The notes under the pieces are model-generated. The model saw only the letters and a program-made list of their open reading frames with translations. It made no database searches and was not told the origin of the DNA. Positions 34,493 through 43,307 of a stretch of DNA of 64,000 nt are shown here, one piece after another. The stretch is from Paenibacillus sp. DMB5. Its GTDB lineage: Bacteria > Bacillota > Bacilli > Paenibacillales > Paenibacillaceae. The translations under genes and the position numbers were made by a program. Within the stretch, counting starts at the first letter, position 1, and each line of letters starts with the position of its first letter. The stretch covers positions 1 through 64,000 of the forward strand of contig NZ_LRAC01000172.1 of NCBI RefSeq assembly GCF_001517085.1, read 5' to 3'.

Positions 34493-35304
34493 CTACTGCT
34501 TCTCCAGCGCAAACTTCAGCAGCCGGCTGAGCGCTGCAGGCAGGACGCTGACATGATTCTCACCGGAGAATTTGGCCAGGCTGACCTCGAGTCCCTGCGC
34601 GGCGAGCGGCTCCAGCAGCACGGGAAGCTTCACGGCATCCTCGACCATATGGTCAAGCTCGTCGGTCCCGATTGTAATCAGCAGCTTCCGCTGCAGGGCA
34701 AGCAGAGGATACTCAGCCGTAAAGGCCTTAAGCTCCCGAAGCACTTCATAATCCCCCCACCAGGCGGATGGACTGCCGCCGCATAATGGGTGAACAATTC
34801 CGGCCTGGTGAACAGGGCATGCAGGACGAACAAGCCGCCGAAAGAATGGCCAAATACTGCCTGCCGCTGCTGATCTACCGGAAACAGGCCGGCAATCAGC
34901 GGCATGATGTCCTTCTGCAGGATATCCAGGAAGCTGCCTGCACCGCCGTACTCCGGCCAGGCGCTGCCGTCCGGCCGCTTGAGCAATGTCTCTTCCTCTA
35001 CAGGCATCGTGAAATCGTAGCAGCGGCGGGTCATATCAAATGGCTCGCCTGACGGATAGCCGATGGCGACGATCAGCACCGGGTCGAAGCCGTGCGGCTT
35101 GCGGGTCTGCAGCCGTGCGGCTTCCGCCAGGGTATGAAATACAGCGTGCCCGTCCAGCGCGTAAATCACCGGGTAACCGTCCGGCGGAGCTTCACCGGAC
35201 GGATGTGAGAGCAGCAGCCGGTATTCGGCCTTACGCGGACCGGCGGTAATGACAATCTCCTCACAGCCCTGATGCGGATAGTTTAGTTCCTTGATGCTGC
35301 TCAT
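34493..35304 (-). pseudogene. siderophore esterase (BesA/IroE-like), one-base frameshift
   Basis: Alpha/beta hydrolase of the Fes/IroE/BesA type that opens ferric trilactone siderophores in the cytoplasm. First frame (35304 to about 34775): YPVIYALDGHAVF, nucleophile elbow VFGHSFGGLF, ALFTRPELFTHYAAA. Second frame: the remainder from about SPSAWWGDYEVLRELKAF through LLITIGTDELDHMVED to the catalytic His in FSGENHVSVLP. Adding one base near 34774 (GCAGTC, probably GCAAGTC) restores 270 residues, the family length. The ATG overlaps the stop of the binding-protein gene by 4 bases. Context strongly supports a siderophore role. Confidence 0.85.
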
Positions 35305-36350
35305 GGCACGATAATCTCCAGCACATCATCTATAACATTGCTGTAGGCGACAACGCCCCCGCCCAGCCAGTACCGGTCATCCACATTGTATACGTGCCCG
35401 GCCTGAACGGCAGGAATGCTTTTCCAGAGGGCACTTTCCGTCAGCTCCTTGTAGAAGGTCTCCCCGCTGTTAGCAGTGTCGTTGGCCAGGAAGATGTAGT
35501 CGGCATCAATCTGCGGCAGCAGCTCCAGCGACAGCTCCAGGCTGTTCTCTGTCGCAACGAGATCGCTTTTGGCAATGCCCAGCTGATCCGCCAGCACGAA
35601 CCCGCCGTATACTCCGCCCATCAGGAACATTCCACGCGAATTGAAGCGGATGATCAGTGCTTTTTTGCCGTCCGTATGCGGAGCAAGTGCCGCTTTGGCA
35701 TCTTCAACCTTCTGGTGATAGGCGGCCAGCCCTTCAGCTGCGGCCTTCTGCTTCCCGATGAGTTCACCCAGCAGCGTTACAGAGCTGTCCAGATCACCTG
35801 CCGCCTGTTTGAATACATAGGTCGGGGCGATCTTAGAGTATTGCTCGTATACCCCGTTCTCGGCATAATTGGCGTTGTGCAGCACAATCAGATCCGGCTG
35901 CAGATCCATAATGACCTCCGGTGAAGGCAGCCCGCTGTTAAAATCAAGCAGCGGCACGCCGGCTAGCTTGTCCTGCAAATAGGCCTGCCCCTGTCCGTTG
36001 TTCGCCCACTGGGCCACAGGCTTGACGCCCAGCACAACGAGGGAATCTTCCAGGTACGGGGCAAAAATGCGCTGCGGCGCCGCTTCCAGCGTCAGCTCAT
36101 GGCCCAGCTCATCAGTAACAGTAAGTGGATAGGCCGTTTCAGCTGTATGTTCAGCTGCAGACGGCTCAGAGGACGGTTCAGCAGAAGGCTGTGCGCTTGC
36201 GGCAGCGGCTGCCGAGGCTGCATTGTCTGCCCCGTGATTTGCTGCATCTGAGCTGCAGCCGCTCAGCAGCGCAGCTGCCAGCAGCAGGCTGAGTGAAGCG
36301 GGCAGCAATCCTTTTCTTATTTTACCTGCCGATACGGTTATGTCTTGCAT
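35301..36350 (-). CDS. ferric-siderophore ABC transporter substrate-binding lipoprotein (FeuA-like)
   Basis: About 349 residues from ATG 36350 behind GGGGGAGA. Signal peptide with lipobox LLSGC, then an Ala/Ser/Glu linker. The periplasmic-binding fold (type III) runs from about 75: VTDELGHELTLEAAPQRIFA, SPEVIMDLQPDLIVLHNANY, and LPQIDADYIFLANDTA. Binds an iron-siderophore and hands it to a permease; no permease gene is next to it. A Fur box (36365-36385) covers its promoter. The following gene encodes the matching esterase. Confidence 0.93.
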   Translation of the reverse strand: MQDITVSAGKIRKGLLPASLSLLLAAALLSGCSSDAANHGADNAASAAAAASAQPSAEPSSEPSAAEHTAETAYPLTVTDELGHELTLEAAPQRIFAPYLEDSLVVLGVKPVAQWANNGQGQAYLQDKLAGVPLLDFNSGLPSPEVIMDLQPDLIVLHNANYAENGVYEQYSKIAPTYVFKQAAGDLDSSVTLLGELIGKQKAAAEGLAAYHQKVEDAKAALAPHTDGKKALIIRFNSRGMFLMGGVYGGFVLADQLGIAKSDLVATENSLELSLELLPQIDADYIFLANDTANSGETFYKELTESALWKSIPAVQAGHVYNVDDRYWLGGGVVAYSNVIDDVLEIIVP

Positions 36351-36364
36351 GTCTGATCTCCCCC

Positions 36365-36385
36365 TAATGATAATCGTTCTCATTA
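36365..36385. promoter_or_regulatory. Fur box upstream of the FeuA-like gene
   Basis: A 21-base site of the form TAATGATAAT...TCATTA, with symmetric ends TAATGA and TCATTA, matches the Fur consensus. Iron repression is expected. It lies 15 bases before the start codon. Confidence 0.85.
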
Positions 36386-36392
36386 ATGGAGA

Positions 36393-37598
36393 TTATAAAG
36401 GATAGGCCTGCGGGTAACCATGGACTCTGTCCTCCTGCAGGTTTGGACAATTTCCGGTAAACATCAGCTGTGTTTCCTCCAGCATCCGGTCGATTGCCAC
36501 CGCCGAGTATTCAAACCAGGGGTCAGATGGCAGCAGATAAATCTGCCTGTTGCGTACCGCCTGAAGGCAGCACCAGCGCTCATTGTGCTGCAGGGACAGC
36601 CAGCTCATCCTTGTCTGGGAATCCGGGCAGATCAGCAGCAGCAGCCGCTGCGGGTTCAGAGCCTGAAGTTCATCAATTGAGACAGGTTCATTATAAAGCT
36701 CGCTTGAGTGGTTATAAGCCGGGCAGAGTCCAAGCTGCTCATACAGCACGGCCCTGATCCCCCGGTTACAGTAGGCGTACAACTGGTCGCCGCTTAGCCG
36801 CAGAACAATCACTTTGTCCCGGCCTACTGCTTTTGAGACCTGCTGTGTAATCTGCTTTGCCTTCTGCTTATACAGCTCAATCCACTGCCTGTACTGCTGC
36901 TCCCTGTCCAGAAAAACCGCCAGCTCCAGCAGCTGTTCATCCCAGCGGCCCTGCTCTCCGGGAATAAACAGGGTCTGGGCATTGCGGAGCAGTGACTCCT
37001 GCCAGTCCTCAGCCATCCCGGCATGTCCGATGATAACATCAGGTCTCGACCGGATCAGCTTGTCAATCTCCATCTCCTGGTCAAGAAGATCGACCCTCAG
37101 ATGGGTCTCGATAAGGGAATAGTATTTGTTGTAATAGTAATGGGTCCATTTCGCATCGAGCGGCGCTGCCGCCGGGATGATATCCAGCGCCAGCAGCTGT
37201 CCGGTGGCCGCAGCAGAGCAGGCGGCAATCCGCTGCTTCTGACGGCGGACGAAGGCGGACGGCGGTAACCCTGTCTCTTTTTTAAACTTCCGGCTGAAAT
37301 AGAATTCATCGCTGTACCCGACCATATGGGCAATTTCCCGCAGCAGATAACCGGACTCCTGCAAATATTGCTTTGCCCTGCTGATCCTCAGATCGGTCAG
37401 GTAGTCCATCGCACTTTGCCCGTACGTTTTTTTGAACAGCTCACTGAAATATTTCGGTCTGAAGCCGGCCATACGGGCCAGCTGATCAATGGACAAGGGT
37501 TCATGAAAGTGATTCGCCATAAAAGCCCGGATACCGGCCATGCCGGTCCGTTCACCAGTATCTGTATCGCTTATATCAAGCGGTTGCACCCGCTCCAT
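36393..37598 (-). CDS. AraC-type siderophore-responsive activator (Btr-like)
   Basis: 401 residues from ATG 37598 behind GGAGGG. An N-terminal AraC helix-turn-helix pair (about 18-118; LSIDQLARMAGFRPKYFSEL, VGYSDEFYFSRKFKKETGLP) is fused to a C-terminal periplasmic-binding-like domain (about 140-395; RPDVIIGHAGMAEDWQESLL, ALNPQRLLLLICPDSQTR). This is the layout of B. subtilis Btr, which binds ferric siderophore in the cytosol and activates the uptake operon. The Fur box 37636-37654 fits iron control. Gene order btr, binding protein, esterase parallels the B. subtilis feu/ybb locus. Confidence 0.9.
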   Translation of the reverse strand: MERVQPLDISDTDTGERTGMAGIRAFMANHFHEPLSIDQLARMAGFRPKYFSELFKKTYGQSAMDYLTDLRISRAKQYLQESGYLLREIAHMVGYSDEFYFSRKFKKETGLPPSAFVRRQKQRIAACSAAATGQLLALDIIPAAAPLDAKWTHYYYNKYYSLIETHLRVDLLDQEMEIDKLIRSRPDVIIGHAGMAEDWQESLLRNAQTLFIPGEQGRWDEQLLELAVFLDREQQYRQWIELYKQKAKQITQQVSKAVGRDKVIVLRLSGDQLYAYCNRGIRAVLYEQLGLCPAYNHSSELYNEPVSIDELQALNPQRLLLLICPDSQTRMSWLSLQHNERWCCLQAVRNRQIYLLPSDPWFEYSAVAIDRMLEETQLMFTGNCPNLQEDRVHGYPQAYPL

Positions 37599-37635
37599 CG
37601 GAATCCCTCCATTCAAAACACAGCTTTATATTAGT

Positions 37636-37654
37636 GATAATGATAATCATTATC
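37636..37654. promoter_or_regulatory. Fur box upstream of btr-like gene
   Basis: GATAATGATAATCATTATC is an exact match to the classic 19-bp Fur consensus, 38 bases before the start codon. Confidence 0.93.
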
Positions 37655-37726
37655 TTGAAGGATTTCAATAAAAAAGAGCGCCCCAAGGCGCCCTTCTCCT
37701 ATCATGATATGAACAGCCGCTGTTTA

Positions 37727-38272
37727 TTACAGGCTCGGTCCGACACTTCCGGCATCTGTCCGGAGCACAAAATAAATGTCCTGCAGCTCTCCCCCGCCCA
37801 TCCCGCTCAGGCGGAAGCCGCGGAGAGTGGCACCAGGCTCATAATCCGATGTACTTGAGCTTAAAAAGGCAGCCGGATTGATACTAAGCTCAAAAGACCC
37901 CGACCCTCCGCTAATCACAACCGTCTGAGACCCGTTATCGGGCATTTTGTATTTGTAGCTGCCGTCCGGCAGCAGAATTACATCTGTCAGCTCATAATCA
38001 GCATCATCTACCTCCGCCAGATGGACTTCGATCGACTCTCCAAGCTGAATATATGGGATATTCCCCGGTTCTATCAGCTCGACAAGGGCCTGGTATTGCT
38101 TCTCATGGCGTTCCCGGTTTGTCTGCCCGTCATTGGCCGCCCGGACCGCCAGCGGAATTTCAGCGCCGTCCGCCAAAAGGGTAACCGCCCTCCCCGTTGA
38201 ATCTTCCTCCTGATCCCACGGGCTGCAGGCCGTCAGGAGAAACAACAGCAGTACGCATAAGCTACGCTTCAT
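37727..38272 (-). CDS. hypothetical lipoprotein
   Basis: About 181 residues. Signal sequence with lipobox LLTAC, lipidated Cys near residue 16. The mature part is beta-rich with IPYIQLGESIEVHLAEVDDA and a final block LRGFRLSGMGGGELQDIYFV. ATG 38272 lies inside the end of the GNAT gene (11-base overlap); ATG 38284 is possible. No known function. Confidence 0.75.
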   Translation of the reverse strand: MKRSLCVLLLFLLTACSPWDQEEDSTGRAVTLLADGAEIPLAVRAANDGQTNRERHEKQYQALVELIEPGNIPYIQLGESIEVHLAEVDDADYELTDVILLPDGSYKYKMPDNGSQTVVISGGSGSFELSINPAAFLSSSTSDYEPGATLRGFRLSGMGGGELQDIYFVLRTDAGSVGPSL

Positions 38273-39112
38273 AAGCCAGGCCATAATAAGGAAGCGTCAG
38301 CACCGGGCGGAAGCCCAGCTTGTGCGCAAGGCGGTATGATCCGGTATTCTCCAGCCGGCAGGCCCAGACCGGCTCCAGACCATGCTCCAGACAATATTCA
38401 ATCAGCGCCAGGCTGACCGCAAAAGCGTATCCTTTTCCCCGGTGGGCCTGCAGCGTCTCAATTCCAATCTCCAGCTGCCCCCGGCACAGCAGGAGGAAAA
38501 CGCGGCAGCAGCTATATCTCCCTCCGCTGTAAGCACTACGAAGCCTGCCCCTTCCTCCTTAAAATGTGCAGCATCCCGCCAAAAAAAGCGGGGAACCACA
38601 CCCTGCTCCAGCGCCGTAAAATGCTCTTCAGTCAGAAGAACGATGGGAGCGGGCTGCCTGCCGGCAGCTCTTTTTGCAGCTGCAAATGCGGTACGGTCCA
38701 GAATAAAATTGACCCTAGTATTGCACTGAATGGCCCTGGAGCAAGCCTCTGCATGTAAGCCTTCACCCAGTCCAAGTGTACTATTATGCAAGGCAGCAGC
38801 GGCATCGATGATTTCCGTCCAATTTCCTGCAGGATCTGCCTGCAGCCATTCTGCCGTACGCCTATCGCCTCTGGTGTTCGTTATGTATTCACTTACCGCG
38901 CTAACAAAAGCATCATTACTGGTATCTCCAAGCACAAGCGACATCCCATAGGGATGCGCTATATAATAAGCGCTCGGATCGTCCGGATCATCCGTATAGA
39001 CTTTACCGGTGATCGTGTGCTCCAGAACCGCTTTTGCGAACAAGGTGTTGATCTCTATTAAATCCAGCAACGGGAGGACCTGTGCGTACTTGCCGGTATC
39101 CAGTTCAATCAT
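38262..39112 (-). pseudogene. GNAT acetyltransferase (PF12746-type), one-base frameshift
   Basis: The first frame has the N-terminal domain (IELDTGKYAQVLPLLDLIEI to FKEEGAGFVVLTAEGDIAAA). From 38482 the other frame continues QLEIGIETLQAHRGKGYAFA (acetyl-CoA motif), ENTGSYRLAHKLGFRPV and a final YYGLAYEA. The break is in a G5 run on the minus strand (38478-38482); a sixth G restores 283 residues. This is the classic homopolymer error type. Start shares one base with the stop of the MBL gene (TAATG). Confidence 0.82.
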
Positions 39113-40056
39113 TACTTCACCCCTTCCCCTTGTTTATACTGCTGGTACAGCCAGCGGAAATCCCAGCCGAACACATGGGACATTTCCCATTCGGCAAAAG
39201 GTTCAGGAACACCGCCGGCAAGCCAGTAAGCTTCCGTTTCACCGCTTGCTGCCGCCTGCCGGGCATACTCAGGAATGGCTGTCAGGTAACGGATCATTTC
39301 CCCGAGACTGCTGCGGTCCGTCACGTCACCGTGTCCGGGAATCAGCTTACTGAATTCAAGCTCACGCCTGATCCGCTTAACAATCCCCGGCCAATTCTCC
39401 AGACTGCCGCTCAGCATAGCCGGATGTGTCCGGCTAAGTACAAGGTCACCGGCAATTAATACGCCAGCATCCTCTACGTACACCATCGCATCACTTTCTG
39501 TATGCCCGCCGCCAAAGGTAAGTACGGTAGCGGTGCGCGCACTGCCATGTAGCGTCATTTTATCGGAAAAGGTTACTGTTGCCGTCACTCTGCGGATATC
39601 CGGAACAGCTCTCAACAAAGCTTTTTTATCCGCGATTTCATTGTCAAAGGCCGTTTGAAGCCTGCTGTCCTGTGCGGACTGTCTGCCTTTTTCCAATGTA
39701 GTAATTACCTGCTGTAATCCGTCTTGCCAAGCTTCTACAGGCGGCGTACCCTCTCTGGTTAAAAACTCTCGTGTTACAGCCGTAGATATAATCTGACTGT
39801 CCGCAAAAGCCTGATTACCGTAATGATGATCTCCGTGATAGTGGGTATTCACCACGTATTGCACCGGTTTTCCGGTCAGCTTCACTGCCGCTTCTTTCAA
39901 AAGTACTGCCGCCTGCGGAAGACTGAATGTATCCACTACTACCGTACTGTCTCCCAAGTCAATGATCGCCGCATTTCCTAATGCACCGCTGCCCGGAACA
40001 ACAATTGCCGCCCAAACTCCGTCTGCCACTGTATGTAAACTAAAAAATGTATTCAT
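39112..40056 (-). CDS. MBL-fold metallo-hydrolase
   Basis: 314 residues from ATG 40056 (AGGGGAG upstream). Metallo-beta-lactamase fold with THYHGDHH metal motif (HxHxDH, about residues 71-76), GGGHTESDAMVYVEDAGVLI with the third His, DL in IAGDL and the closing GHGDV. Similar to SoxH/Bla-like quinoprotein-relay hydrolases. No signal peptide, so a cytoplasmic hydrolase. First gene of an operon with the GNAT and lipoprotein genes. Confidence 0.9.
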   Translation of the reverse strand: MNTFFSLHTVADGVWAAIVVPGSGALGNAAIIDLGDSTVVVDTFSLPQAAVLLKEAAVKLTGKPVQYVVNTHYHGDHHYGNQAFADSQIISTAVTREFLTREGTPPVEAWQDGLQQVITTLEKGRQSAQDSRLQTAFDNEIADKKALLRAVPDIRRVTATVTFSDKMTLHGSARTATVLTFGGGHTESDAMVYVEDAGVLIAGDLVLSRTHPAMLSGSLENWPGIVKRIRRELEFSKLIPGHGDVTDRSSLGEMIRYLTAIPEYARQAAASGETEAYWLAGGVPEPFAEWEMSHVFGWDFRWLYQQYKQGEGVK

Positions 40057-40207
40057 GCACACTCCCCTCAGCGTGTCCCGTGGTATTTTTACCCTCCTAT
40101 ATATTCGGCTGCAAGGTAATATTTTCCTTTAACAAAAATCAGTTGACTTCTTTCTTATTATAAGTTAGCTTTCTCACATAATAGTTTAGACTGAAAGGAA
40201 CGTACCC

Positions 40208-41245
40208 ATGATCATTCCAACGCCGGAAGTCAATTTTACTGCATCCCCCTTCTATAATCCTAATCTGAAAAATGTCGTTATTCTCGCCACCGGAGGAACG
40301 ATTGCCGGCAGCGGCGAAGCCCATAAAACCTTAAATTACGAGCCTGGCGCCCTGCCAATTCAGGATCTGCTGGACAGCGTACCCCATCTGGAGCGTGTAG
40401 CCAACTGTGTCGGTATTCAGGTAAGCAACCTGGGCAGCGCCGACATCACCAGCCAGCACTGGCTGACCCTTGCCTCCATTATTAACACGTTAGCGCAGCG
40501 GGAGGATATTCACGGCTTTGTCATCACCCATGGAACGGATACGCTCGATGAAACCTCCTACTTTCTGAATCTCGTCATCAAAACCGACAAGCCGGTCATT
40601 ATCACCGGTTCCATGCGCCCCGCTACAGCCATTAGTCCGGACGGTCCGCTGAATTTGTTCCAGTCGGTTGCTCTCGCTGCCAATCCGGAGGCGTCCGGTC
40701 AGGGTGTCATGGTTGTGTTCGCAGAAGGCATCTACAGCGGCAGAGATGTGCAGAAGGTAAATACATTCAAGGCCAACGCTTTTGATGAGCGGGACTTCGG
40801 CTGTCTGGGATATATGCGTGACAGTGAGGCTTTTTTCTATACCCGTTCCCTGAAAAAGCATACGACCGCCGCCCAGTTCGATGTGTCCCCGCTCAGCGGG
40901 CTGCCTGAGGTGTCCGTTGCTTATTTCCATGTCGATGCTGATCCCGGCATACTTGACTACCTGTCCACGATCTCCAAAGGAATTGTCATCGCCGGAGCAG
41001 GCGGCGGCATCTACAGCAAGCCGTGGATTGATAAAGTCGGGGAGCTGAAGGATAACAACATTCCGGTTGTCCGTTGCTCACGGATTTCCAGCGGTATCAC
41101 CCTTAAAGACACCTATATCGATCTTTCTGCCAACTCTATTCCCTGCAACAGCCTGGTCCCGCAAAAAGCGCGCATCCTGCTCTCGCTGGCTCTGACCCAG
41201 ACGACCCAGTATGACGAAATCGCTGCAATGTTTAATGTGTATTAA
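40208..41245 (+). CDS. L-asparaginase (type II family)
   Basis: 345 residues, ATG 40208 behind AAAGGAA. Hydrolyses L-asparagine to aspartate and ammonia. First catalytic Thr31 in ATGGTIAGSG, second Thr110-Asp111 in VITHGTDTLDET, and GSMRPATAISPDGP typical of the family. No signal peptide is present in spite of similarity to the type II group, so it may be cytoplasmic. Followed by its own terminator and the second 51-bp repeat array. Confidence 0.95.
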   Translation: MIIPTPEVNFTASPFYNPNLKNVVILATGGTIAGSGEAHKTLNYEPGALPIQDLLDSVPHLERVANCVGIQVSNLGSADITSQHWLTLASIINTLAQREDIHGFVITHGTDTLDETSYFLNLVIKTDKPVIITGSMRPATAISPDGPLNLFQSVALAANPEASGQGVMVVFAEGIYSGRDVQKVNTFKANAFDERDFGCLGYMRDSEAFFYTRSLKKHTTAAQFDVSPLSGLPEVSVAYFHVDADPGILDYLSTISKGIVIAGAGGGIYSKPWIDKVGELKDNNIPVVRCSRISSGITLKDTYIDLSANSIPCNSLVPQKARILLSLALTQTTQYDEIAAMFNVY

Positions 41246-41246
41246 A

Positions 41247-41284
41247 AATAAAGCGCCCGTGGAAATTGAACGGGCGGCTTTATT
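41247..41284 (+). terminator. asparaginase terminator
   Basis: AATAAAGC-g-CCCGT (41247-41260) pairs with ACGGG-cg-GCTTTATT (41270-41284), just after the stop. Confidence 0.85.
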
Positions 41285-41310
41285 CTTTGTGGTGCTCGGC
41301 TGCGCTAAAC

Positions 41311-41625
41311 GCTGGCTGAAATCAAGGGCATTTTTGCCCTTCATTTCGCTCATTGGGCCGCTTGGGCTGAAATCTAGGGCATTTTTGCCCTTGATTTGGC
41401 TCATTGGGCCGCTTGGGCTGAAATCTAGGGCATTTTTGCCCTTCATTTTGCCCGTTTGGCCGCTTTAGCCGATTTCAAGGACATTTTTGTCCTTCATTTT
41501 GCTCGTTGGGCCAGTTGGGCCGAAATCAAAGGGCATTTTTGCCCTTCATTTCGCTCACGCGGCCGCCTTTCGGGCAAATCAAGAGGCATTTTTGCCCTTC
41601 ATTTCGCCACGCGGCCGCCTTGCCT
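41311..41625. repeat. 51-bp tandem repeat array, second locus
   Basis: Units start at 41315, 41366, 41417, 41468, 41519 and 41572, mostly 51 bases apart, and share core and flanks with the array at 21-371. Here the core AAGGGCATTTTTGCCCTT forms a perfect 6-bp stem (AAGGGC/GCCCTT) or more. In the fourth unit (about 41476-41493) it reads AAGGACATTTTTGTCCTT: both stem bases changed together, keeping the pair. That indicates the hairpin, not the raw sequence, is what is conserved. Confidence 0.92.
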
Positions 41626-41666
41626 CTGAGTCCCCCAAAAGGGCGGTTCATAAGCATCTCCGCACC

Positions 41667-43085
41667 TCACAGCTCCCGCGCCAGCTGCATCAGCTTGCGC
41701 ATCCCCTCGCGCAGCACATTCTCGCTGGCGAAGGAATAGCTGAGCCGCAGCCAGGAGGTCATCTCTCCGAGCGGGTCGCACAGCTCACCCGGGACGAAGG
41801 AGATGGACTGCTCCATGCTGCGCTCAAACAGCGCAGCGGCGGAGACGGACTCCGGCAGCTTGATCCACAGGTTCAGCCCGCCCTCCGGAGCGGTCCATTC
41901 CCAGCCGCTGCCGGCCAGCTCCTCCTCCATAATCTCCTTATGTACCTGCAGCGCAATCCGCAGCTTGCCCAGATGCTGCTGCAGGCGCGGCGACGTATAG
42001 TAATGGAGGAAGATCTTCTGGTTCAGCAGCGGCGAGCCATTGTCGGCCATGGATTTGGCCGTAATCAGGCGCTCCATGAACGGATGGCGGCAGGCCACTG
42101 CGCAGATCCGCAGGCCCGGCGCCACGTATTTGCTGAAGCTGCTGATATAGATGACCCAGCCTTCCGTATCGTAGGCGAAGAATGGCGCCGGCGGCGCCTC
42201 TCCGAAGTAAATGTCGCGGAAGGGATCATCCTCAACCAGCAGGCAGCGGTACCGCTCGGCCAGCTCCACCAGCAGCTTGCGCTGGCGAGCCGGTACCGTG
42301 AAGCCGGTCGGATTATGATGGGTCGGGTTGATGTAGAACATCCTCGGCCGGCAGGTGCGCATCAGCTCCTCGACCGCCTCCAGGTCATAGCCCTCCGGCG
42401 TGATCGTAACCGGCAGCAGCCGTGCACCCGCGCGGCGGAAAATATCAAGCGCCACACTGTAGGTCGGCCGCTCCACCAGCACATAATCCATCGGCCCGAG
42501 CACAAGTCCGGCGATCAGATTGATCGCCTGCTGGGCCCCCGAGGTAACCAGCAGCTCGGCAGGCGACAGCTGCAGCTTGAAGTGCTCCTGATAATGCCGG
42601 CTCAGCACGCTGCGCAGCTCAGGATCGCCCTGGACGGAGGAATACGTGCCCATGACCTTGGGATAGAGGTCGAACACTTTTTTGACATAGTCGGACAGGA
42701 ACAGGTTCGGCAGCAGGCCGGGATCAATCAGCGCCTGGGAGAACTGGTACTGAACCGGCATACGCTGAATATCGGACATCGGATTGGTCAGCGAGTAGGC
42801 CGGTACTCCTGCGGCAGCTTCTGACGCAGGCTCTTCCCTCAGCATGCCGGCAGGTGCAACATAATAGCCGGATTTGTCTTTTACATAGACCCTGCCGCTG
42901 CTCGCCAGCTCCCGGTACGCCTTAAAGACAGTCAGCCGGTGCACCTGCAGCTCCTCGGCCAGCATCCGGATCGACGGCAGCTTGTCATGCACCTTCCACT
43001 CCTCGCGCACAATCCGGTTCACCATATAATCATAAACCTGCCGGAAAAGCGGATGATTCTGCTCCATGTTGGCCGGTTGTTTCAT
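41667..43085 (-). CDS. MocR family GntR regulator with aminotransferase-like domain
   Basis: 472 residues from ATG 43085 behind GAGGGGAG. N-terminal winged helix (about 8-78; YDYMVNRIVREEWKVHDKLP, SIRMLAEELQVHRLTVFKAY) and a fold-type I PLP domain. The PLP lysine should be Lys319 in SSFSKYVAPGLRI; YINPTHHNPTGF and VEDDPFRDIYFG are the other cofactor contacts. MocR proteins regulate vitamin B6, GABA or taurine use. The gene is divergent from a DMT exporter, its likely target. Confidence 0.93.
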   Translation of the reverse strand: MKQPANMEQNHPLFRQVYDYMVNRIVREEWKVHDKLPSIRMLAEELQVHRLTVFKAYRELASSGRVYVKDKSGYYVAPAGMLREEPASEAAAGVPAYSLTNPMSDIQRMPVQYQFSQALIDPGLLPNLFLSDYVKKVFDLYPKVMGTYSSVQGDPELRSVLSRHYQEHFKLQLSPAELLVTSGAQQAINLIAGLVLGPMDYVLVERPTYSVALDIFRRAGARLLPVTITPEGYDLEAVEELMRTCRPRMFYINPTHHNPTGFTVPARQRKLLVELAERYRCLLVEDDPFRDIYFGEAPPAPFFAYDTEGWVIYISSFSKYVAPGLRICAVACRHPFMERLITAKSMADNGSPLLNQKIFLHYYTSPRLQQHLGKLRIALQVHKEIMEEELAGSGWEWTAPEGGLNLWIKLPESVSAAALFERSMEQSISFVPGELCDPLGEMTSWLRLSYSFASENVLREGMRKLMQLAREL

Positions 43086-43307
43086 AGCTTTTGCACTCCC
43101 CTCAGCAATTCCCGCAGCCCGTATCTTCTGCAGAGACAGCGTTACAGCCGCAGCCTGCAGCCCGCAGCTCTTGTTATTTCCCCTATTGTACAGCATCCGG
43201 CCCGCCATCTGTTCTGTTACTTATTAACTGTTCTGTGCCCGGCCCGTTATGATTAACCAAAATGCTTCACCGTACTGCCATATTACATTCACAAAGGGGA
43301 ACTATTC

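Noticed and set aside
41487-42824. Long plus-strand frame of 445 codons
   Set aside because: Shadow of the MocR gene on the minus strand, which has full domains and a ribosome binding site.
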